DNA of 19,256 bases from Veillonellaceae bacterium UBA5809 (lineage in GTDB: Bacteria; Bacillota; Negativicutes; Veillonellales; Dialisteraceae), in assembly GCA_002417965.1 (NCBI GenBank), contig DIDD01000028.1, positions 1 through 19,256 on the forward strand, in the 5' to 3' direction. The translations under genes were made by a program, and so were the position numbers. The notes below the pieces were generated by a model. It saw nothing but the letters and a program-made list of their open reading frames with translations, ran no database searches and was not told where the DNA came from. Positions 14,603 through 19,256 of the stretch are shown in pieces (position 1 is the stretch's first letter; every line of letters begins with the position of its first letter).

Positions 14603-15949
14603 TTATTTTATTATAGTACGAAAGTCTTGATTTTCCAAGTCGTTATTGTCTGATTCCCACATTTTATAAATAAGAGGCAGGGAGCGGGGGTTTTCACCCA
14701 TGCGAACGGCTGATTCCGCCTGTGACTCAATGGATTTCCAGTCCCCTCCCTGCGGCATATACAGATTCAGCAGGGGATCCCCTGTATGGACGAAAGTTCC
14801 CATATCCTGTTTAAGCCGAAGACCGACAAAATGATCAATGGGATCTCCTTTTTTCATCCTTCCCCCTCCCATTCTAATCACTGTTTCTGCCAGAATAACC
14901 GGATCTATATCAGTAATATATCCGCTTTTCTGTGCATAGACCGTGACACATCTTGTTTTAGGCGTCAGTTGCCCTTTATCTATCCACTGCGTATCACCGC
15001 CCTGTGCCTCTATGCACTGTTTGAACTGCTCCAGTCCTGATCCGCTGGTGATTCCATTTTTTGCTTTTTCCTCCCCCTCCGCCTGTGATGAAGCAACTCC
15101 CCCCGCTTTTATCATCGCTCCGGCTAGGATGATGCAAAGTGAGCGCAGCCGGCAGCTTCCCCGGCCCCGCAGAACTTCCACTGCCTCATCAACTTCCACA
15201 CTGTTTCCTATGGCCTGTCCGAGAGGGACCGTCATATCTGTAAGAAAAACCGTTGTCGGAAGTCCTGCCAGGTTGCCTATCCGTCTCAGGATCCGTGCCA
15301 GTTCCTCCGCCTGCCTCACATCTTTCATAAAGGCACCGCGCCCGCATTTTACATCCAATATCAGCGCCTCTGAGCCGGATACTATTTTTTTACTCATAAT
15401 TGATGCAGCGATCAGGGGAATTGATTCAACAGTCGCTGTAGCATCTCTCAGGCTATAAATCTGCCCGTCCGCCGGCGCCAGTCTGCTGCTCTGCGTTACC
15501 ATAGCCAGCCGGCACTGCTGCACCTGACGGATCATTTGATCCTCCGGCAGTGCCGTGCGGTATCCCGGAATGGATTCTAATTTATCTGCTGTGCCTCCTG
15601 TAATGCCCAAGGCGCGTCCTGACATTTTCAAAATAGGCACTCCCGCTGCAGCTGCCAGCGGCAGTGCCGCCAGTGTTACCGTATCGCCGACACCGCCCGT
15701 AGAATGTTTGTCGACTTTTATACCCGGCACCGAAGAAAGATCAATGGTGTCTCCTGATGCCGCCATGGCGCAGGTCATAGTCCATATTTCCTCATCATTC
15801 ATGCCTTGATAATAGATGGCCATGAGGAGAGCCGCCATTTGGTAGTCCGGAATAGAACCTTCATCGTATTGTTGAATCATCCATTGAATTTCTTTGGGGT
15901 TCAATGTCTTTCCGTCACGTTTTTTTTCAATAATTCTGACAGGATTCAT
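14603..15949 (-). CDS. pdp: Pyrimidine-nucleoside phosphorylase
   Basis: This 448-residue enzyme splits pyrimidine nucleosides with phosphate to the base and (deoxy)ribose 1-phosphate. It has the family signature DKHSTGGVGDTVTL (K81, S83), SGRALGITGGTADKLESI, and the motifs SLRDATATVESIPLIAASIMSKK and ILDVKCGRGAFMK. Lys at position 108 (ILKMSGR) matches the residue that, from memory, marks the broader pyrimidine-nucleoside phosphorylase, where thymidine phosphorylase has Met; hence pdp rather than deoA. The frame is open to 16114, but that part overlaps the Nudix gene and its terminator and has no family sequence. The ATG at 15949 has AAAGGAG 12 bases upstream, which is somewhat far. It follows the terminator of the Nudix gene. 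Confidence 0.93.
   Translation of the reverse strand: MNPVRIIEKKRDGKTLNPKEIQWMIQQYDEGSIPDYQMAALLMAIYYQGMNDEEIWTMTCAMAASGDTIDLSSVPGIKVDKHSTGGVGDTVTLAALPLAAAAGVPILKMSGRALGITGGTADKLESIPGYRTALPEDQMIRQVQQCRLAMVTQSSRLAPADGQIYSLRDATATVESIPLIAASIMSKKIVSGSEALILDVKCGRGAFMKDVRQAEELARILRRIGNLAGLPTTVFLTDMTVPLGQAIGNSVEVDEAVEVLRGRGSCRLRSLCIILAGAMIKAGGVASSQAEGEEKAKNGITSGSGLEQFKQCIEAQGGDTQWIDKGQLTPKTRCVTVYAQKSGYITDIDPVILAETVIRMGGGRMKKGDPIDHFVGLRLKQDMGTFVHTGDPLLNLYMPQGGDWKSIESQAESAVRMGENPRSLPLIYKMWESDNNDLENQDFRTIIK
14610..14638 (-). promoter_or_regulatory. Promoter of the binding-protein gene, embedded in the end of the phosphorylase gene
   Basis: TTGGAA (14633-14638) and a perfect TATAAT (14610-14615) are 17 bases apart on the minus strand, inside the last codons of the phosphorylase gene. 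The predicted transcript would start near 14603, giving a leader of about 67 bases that includes the terminator hairpin. Confidence 0.6.
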
Positions 15950-15979
15950 CTTACTATCAATCTCCTTTCTTATATTATG

Positions 15980-16017
15980 AAAAAAACGTGACGGAAAGTA
16001 TCTTCCCCCACGTTTTT
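15980..16017 (-). terminator. Terminator between the Nudix gene and the phosphorylase gene
   Basis: AAAAACGTG pairs with CACGTTTTT (15982-15990 with 16009-16017), with a further GGAA/TTCC helix inside. The minus strand ends in seven T residues. It begins 3 bases after the Nudix stop codon. It is AT-rich at the base, so it could work in both directions and may be leaky. Confidence 0.75.
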
Positions 16018-16020
16018 CCC

Positions 16021-16566
16021 TTAATCCAGAGCCGGACGGATCCGCTCTCCTGCTATCGCAAAAGCCGCCAGTGTTTTGGCATCCTGAATCATTCCCTGGC
16101 GGATATGCTGCCATGCCGTATCCAGCGGCACTGCAACAACATCAAGATATTCGTCAGGATCAAGATGCTGATGAGCCGGAATCAGATGATCCGCCAGATA
16201 CAGATGAATCACTTCATTGCAGAATCCGGGACTGGTCAGTGTATCGCCCAGATGAACCAGACGCCCTGCGCGGTATCCGGTTTCTTCCGTCAATTCCCGG
16301 GAAGCACATTCTTCGGCGGTCTCCCCTGCATCCATTTTTCCCGCAGGAATTTCCAGGAGTGACTTTTCTACGGCATAACGGTACTGACGGACAAAAAGAA
16401 TCTGTCCGTCCTCCGTTATGGGAATCACCGCAGCTGCTCCAGGATGAAGCACTACTTCACGCCATGCGCGGCGTCCTCCGATTTCCACATCATCGTAATA
16501 GACATGGAGCATTTTCCCTTCGTAAACAGTTTTTCTGTGAAGCATTTTCTCTTTTTTCAAGGTCAT
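16021..16566 (-). CDS. nudF: Nudix hydrolase, ADP-ribose pyrophosphatase type
   Basis: This 181-residue protein has a perfect Nudix box at 76-98 (GKMDAG-E-x7-RELTEETGY), preceded by the usual VVLHPGAAAVIP and FVRQYRYAVEKSLLEIPAG, which mark the ADP-ribose pyrophosphatase (NudF/YqkG) branch. It hydrolyses ADP-ribose to AMP and ribose 5-phosphate. The ATG follows the dut stop by only 1 base and lacks a good ribosome site, so it is likely translated by coupling to dut. A second ATG seven codons in (16545) is possible. Together with dut it forms a house-cleaning pair for nucleotides. Confidence 0.93.
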   Translation of the reverse strand: MTLKKEKMLHRKTVYEGKMLHVYYDDVEIGGRRAWREVVLHPGAAAVIPITEDGQILFVRQYRYAVEKSLLEIPAGKMDAGETAEECASRELTEETGYRAGRLVHLGDTLTSPGFCNEVIHLYLADHLIPAHQHLDPDEYLDVVAVPLDTAWQHIRQGMIQDAKTLAAFAIAGERIRPALD

Positions 16567-16567
16567 A

Positions 16568-17023
16568 TTATACGCCTGTGCTTCCTATACCTCCGGTCCG
16601 TACTCCGTTGGCCCGGTCATCACTGCTTACCAGATAAGGACAGAAAATTCCCTGTGCAATCCGGTCTCCCCGGTGAATGGTTACAGATTCTCCGGATAAA
16701 TTGTAAAAAGCCACCAGAATATGTCCTTCATTATCTTCGTTATTATAATAATCGGCATCAATAATACCGGTGCCGTTGACCAGCATAAGTGCCTTTTTTA
16801 TAGATATTCCCGAACGGATATGAACGGCCAAATACTCATCAGCTCCCATAAAAGCTTTCAGTCCTGTGGGAATCACTGTCACCTGACGGGGAAGGAGAAT
16901 GACATCTTCCGCACTTTCTATATCGTATCCGGCACTTTCTATGGTCTTTCTCTCAGGGATATGGATATCCTTGTCCTCGTAGGCACTGATGACTTCAAAT
17001 CCGCGAAGCACATGTTCCGTCAT
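16568..17023 (-). CDS. dut: Deoxyuridine 5'-triphosphate nucleotidohydrolase (dUTPase)
   Basis: This 151-residue trimeric-type dUTPase converts dUTP to dUMP and pyrophosphate, which keeps uracil out of DNA. All five motifs are visible: AGYDI (31-35), RSGIS (70-74), GTGIIDADYY (84-93, with D89), GDRIAQG (119-125) and RTGGIGSTG (142-150). Motif 5 has Ile at 146, where most members have a Phe that stacks on the uracil ring, and the protein ends one residue after this motif. The ATG overlaps the pnp stop (ATGA), so translation is coupled to pnp. Confidence 0.93.
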   Translation of the reverse strand: MTEHVLRGFEVISAYEDKDIHIPERKTIESAGYDIESAEDVILLPRQVTVIPTGLKAFMGADEYLAVHIRSGISIKKALMLVNGTGIIDADYYNNEDNEGHILVAFYNLSGESVTIHRGDRIAQGIFCPYLVSSDDRANGVRTGGIGSTGV

Positions 17024-19107
17024 TGTTTTTTCTCCATTAAGAGTGCTTTCCGAGACAGATTGATCCTCCCTTTATCATCAATCTCGGTCACTTTCACCAT
17101 GATTTCGTCCCCTTCATGAACAACATCCTCAGGCTTATCTACATGCTGCAGAGCCAACTGTGAAATATGAACCAGCCCTTCTTTGCCCGGAAGAATTTCC
17201 ACAAAAGCGCCGAATTTCATCAGCCGTGTGACACGTCCCAGGTATTTTTCTCCCGGTTTTACTTCATGTGTCAGGTTTTCCACCATTTTCCTGGCTGCTG
17301 CCGCCGCATTTTCATCCGCCGAGGAAATATAAATATGTCCGTCTTCTTCCACATCCATTTTGACACCGGTCTGACTGATAATTTTATTGATTGTCTTTCC
17401 GCCGCTTCCAATAACATCACGGATTTTATCCACAGGGATAGTCATGACCGTAATTTTCGGAGCATAAAGGGAAAGATGATCTGCCGGCTTGTCAATGCAG
17501 GCTGCAATTTTTCCAAGGATAAACAGTCTCCCCTTTCTTGCCTGCTGCAGTGCTGCCAGCAGGATGTCTCTGGAAAGGCCATGTATTTTAATATCCATCT
17601 GAATCGCCGTGACGCCCTTGGATGTCCCGGCCACCTTGAAGTCCATATCTCCCAGTGCATCCTCCATCCCCTGAATATCCGTAAGAATGGTAAAATGTTC
17701 GCCTTCCTGAACAAGTCCCATGGCAATGCCGGCAACCGGTGCATGAATCGGTACGCCTGCATTTAAAAGCGACATGGTGCTTCCGCATACGGAGGCCATG
17801 GAGGAAGATCCGTTGGATTCCAATATTTCTGAAACTACACGGATCACGTACGGGAATTCATCAACAGAAGGAATCACCGGCACAAGAGCCCGTTCTGCCA
17901 GTGCCCCATGGCCAATTTCACGCCGTCCGGGACCTCTGGAACTCTTTGTTTCTCCTACACTGTATGAAGGAAAATTATACTGGTGTATATACCGTTTTTC
18001 AGTCACAGGCGTCAGATCATCAATAATTTGATTGTCAGAAAGGGGCGCCAGTGTTGTTACCGTCAGAGCCTGTGTTTGTCCCCGGGTAAACAGAGCCGAT
18101 CCATGGGCCCTCGGAAGCAGTCCGACTTCACAGGTGATGGGACGTATTTCATCCAGTTCACGTCCGTCCGGTCTGATTTTATCTACTGAAATCATGTGCC
18201 GGACGATCTGTTTTGTCAGATCGTCAAGTGATGCCACTACGTCAGCTGCGTGATCAGGGTAAATTTCTTTGAAATGATCTTCTGCTTCTTTTCTGACTTC
18301 TGCCATATGGACTTCTCTTGTCAGTTTATCAGGGTTGAAAATGGCTTCTTTCATGGGACCTTCTGCATACTCACGGATAGCCGACTCAATATCTGCCGGT
18401 GTTTCATGCTTTTCCATCTGCCATTTCGGCTTTCCCACTTCTTGGATGATCTGATTTTGAAATTCCACAATTTTACGAATGGCTTCATGCCCAAACATAA
18501 TGGCATCCAGCACCTGTTCCTCAGGAACCTGCTGTGCCCCTCCCTCAACCATGAGAATCGCTGTAGCAGATCCGGCAATGGTAATGTTCATAGATGAATG
18601 GTCCAGCTGTTCCTGCGTGGGATTGATCACGTACTGCCCGTCCAGACAGCCTACGCGGACACCCGCAATGGGACCGTCCCATGGAATATCAGAAACAGCA
18701 AGCGCTGCCGAAGCACCGAGCATGCCGCATAATTCCGGTGCATTATCATAATCCACAGACAAAACTGTCGCTACCACATGGACATCATTGCGGCACTTTT
18801 TATCAAACAGGGGACGTATCGGGCGGTCAATCAGTCTCGCATTGAGAATGGCTGACTGACCCGGGCGCCCTTCTCTCCGGATAAATCCGCCCGGGATTTT
18901 TCCTACGGCATACATTTTTTCTTCATAGTCTACGGTCAGCGGAAAGAAATCGGCCCCTTCCCGGGGCGTTTTGCTTCCCGTTGCTGTAACCAGAACAACT
19001 GTATCTCCATATCTGACCAAGACGGCACCGCTGGCCTGTTTCGCCATTTTACCGGTTTCTATGATGAGCGGACGGCCTGCCAGGTCCATTTCAAATTTTT
19101 TGAACAT
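17020..19107 (-). CDS. pnp: Polyribonucleotide nucleotidyltransferase (PNPase)
   Basis: This 695-residue enzyme performs 3'-to-5' phosphorolysis of RNA and is part of RNA decay complexes. The domain order is complete: the first RNase PH domain (with FIRREGRP), a helical linker, the second RNase PH domain (LFTRGQTQALTVTTLA, SSRGPGRREIGHG, LTDIQGMEDALGDMDFKVAGT with the catalytic Asp pair), a KH domain (VIGSGGKTINKIISQTG) and an S1 domain (GEKYLGRVTRLMKFGAFVEILPGKEGLVHISQL). The length is close to the usual 700. GAGGAGG precedes the ATG. It heads the pnp-dut-nudF operon. An rpsO gene, often found upstream, would be outside the window. Confidence 0.98.
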   Translation of the reverse strand: MFKKFEMDLAGRPLIIETGKMAKQASGAVLVRYGDTVVLVTATGSKTPREGADFFPLTVDYEEKMYAVGKIPGGFIRREGRPGQSAILNARLIDRPIRPLFDKKCRNDVHVVATVLSVDYDNAPELCGMLGASAALAVSDIPWDGPIAGVRVGCLDGQYVINPTQEQLDHSSMNITIAGSATAILMVEGGAQQVPEEQVLDAIMFGHEAIRKIVEFQNQIIQEVGKPKWQMEKHETPADIESAIREYAEGPMKEAIFNPDKLTREVHMAEVRKEAEDHFKEIYPDHAADVVASLDDLTKQIVRHMISVDKIRPDGRELDEIRPITCEVGLLPRAHGSALFTRGQTQALTVTTLAPLSDNQIIDDLTPVTEKRYIHQYNFPSYSVGETKSSRGPGRREIGHGALAERALVPVIPSVDEFPYVIRVVSEILESNGSSSMASVCGSTMSLLNAGVPIHAPVAGIAMGLVQEGEHFTILTDIQGMEDALGDMDFKVAGTSKGVTAIQMDIKIHGLSRDILLAALQQARKGRLFILGKIAACIDKPADHLSLYAPKITVMTIPVDKIRDVIGSGGKTINKIISQTGVKMDVEEDGHIYISSADENAAAAARKMVENLTHEVKPGEKYLGRVTRLMKFGAFVEILPGKEGLVHISQLALQHVDKPEDVVHEGDEIMVKVTEIDDKGRINLSRKALLMEKKQ

Positions 19108-19160
19108 TTCTGTTCCTCCTCTTGACTGCTTGTATTTTCTTTTTTATATTGACTCTGCTT

Positions 19161-19189
19161 ATTATATAATATTTCCACATCTTTTTCGA
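19161..19189 (-). promoter_or_regulatory. Promoter of the pnp-dut-nudF operon
   Basis: TCGAAA (19184-19189) and a perfect TATAAT (19161-19166, within the palindrome ATTATATAAT) are 17 bases apart on the minus strand, about 55 bases upstream of the pnp start. The rest of 19108-19256 shows no gene. A T-run at the far edge may be the tail of a terminator for a gene outside the window. Confidence 0.65.
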
Positions 19190-19256
19190 CTGCTCCCATC
19201 GATTTCCTGTTTTTATGAATTTAAAGTATCATCACCAAAGACTGACAGCAAAAAAG

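Noticed and set aside
15950..16114. N-terminal extension of the phosphorylase frame
   Set aside because: It overlaps the end of the Nudix gene and the terminator hairpin, and the residues show no family pattern; the ATG at 15949 gives the normal length.
16567..16572. TATAAT at the dut-nudF junction as a promoter
   Set aside because: No -35 box at a suitable distance, and transcription would begin inside nudF. The bases are explained by the dut stop codon and the nudF start.
1..19256. Mobile element, prophage, defence system or CRISPR array
   Set aside because: No transposase, integrase, phage structural gene, restriction or toxin-like gene, direct-repeat array or tRNA-linked attachment site could be seen. 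The phosphoesterase is a YhaO-type housekeeping enzyme by its motifs.

Overview
The window is a compact stretch of ordinary bacterial chromosome. All 21 genes that I can support lie on the minus strand, and no gene is supported on the plus strand. I see no mobile element, CRISPR array, tRNA or rRNA. The gene set points to a Bacillota-type genome: alaS-ireB-ruvX-DUF1292 in the classic order, an nfeD-floA pair, a ydaO-type cyclic di-AMP riboswitch, a YdbC protein and a Lys-type pyrimidine nucleoside phosphorylase. The base composition and the riboswitch in front of an NlpC/P60 hydrolase suggest a Negativicute such as Dialister or another Veillonellaceae member. That last step is inference from memory, not from a search.

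Read in the direction of transcription, from high to low coordinates: (1) pnp, dut and a NudF-type Nudix hydrolase start from a promoter at about 19.17 kb and end at a terminator at 16.0 kb; they cover RNA turnover and nucleotide clean-up. (2) A pyrimidine nucleoside phosphorylase follows and ends at a terminator at 14.57 kb. (3) An orphan amino-acid-binding lipoprotein has a good promoter at the end of the phosphorylase gene, so its leader runs through that same terminator. (4) A promoter at 13.57 kb serves nfeD, floA, two unknown proteins, a DapF-fold racemase resembling CntK, and a nitroreductase. (5) ydbC has its own likely promoter and terminator. (6) A CDF metal exporter with a manganese-type metal site follows. 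(7) A c-di-AMP riboswitch controls a secreted NlpC/P60 peptidoglycan hydrolase. (8) An HD-domain protein is translationally coupled to a nitrilase-family amidase. (9) alaS, ireB, ruvX and a DUF1292 gene start from a near-consensus promoter and end at a strong terminator. (10) A YhaO/SbcD-type phosphoesterase gene is cut by an in-frame stop; the family's conserved distal sequence continues in the same frame to the window edge.

The items most worth a second look are the interrupted phosphoesterase gene, the c-di-AMP riboswitch with an apparently translational output, the CntK-like racemase without visible metallophore genes, and the terminator placed inside the leader of the binding-protein gene. 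I did not find a clearly new multi-gene system.
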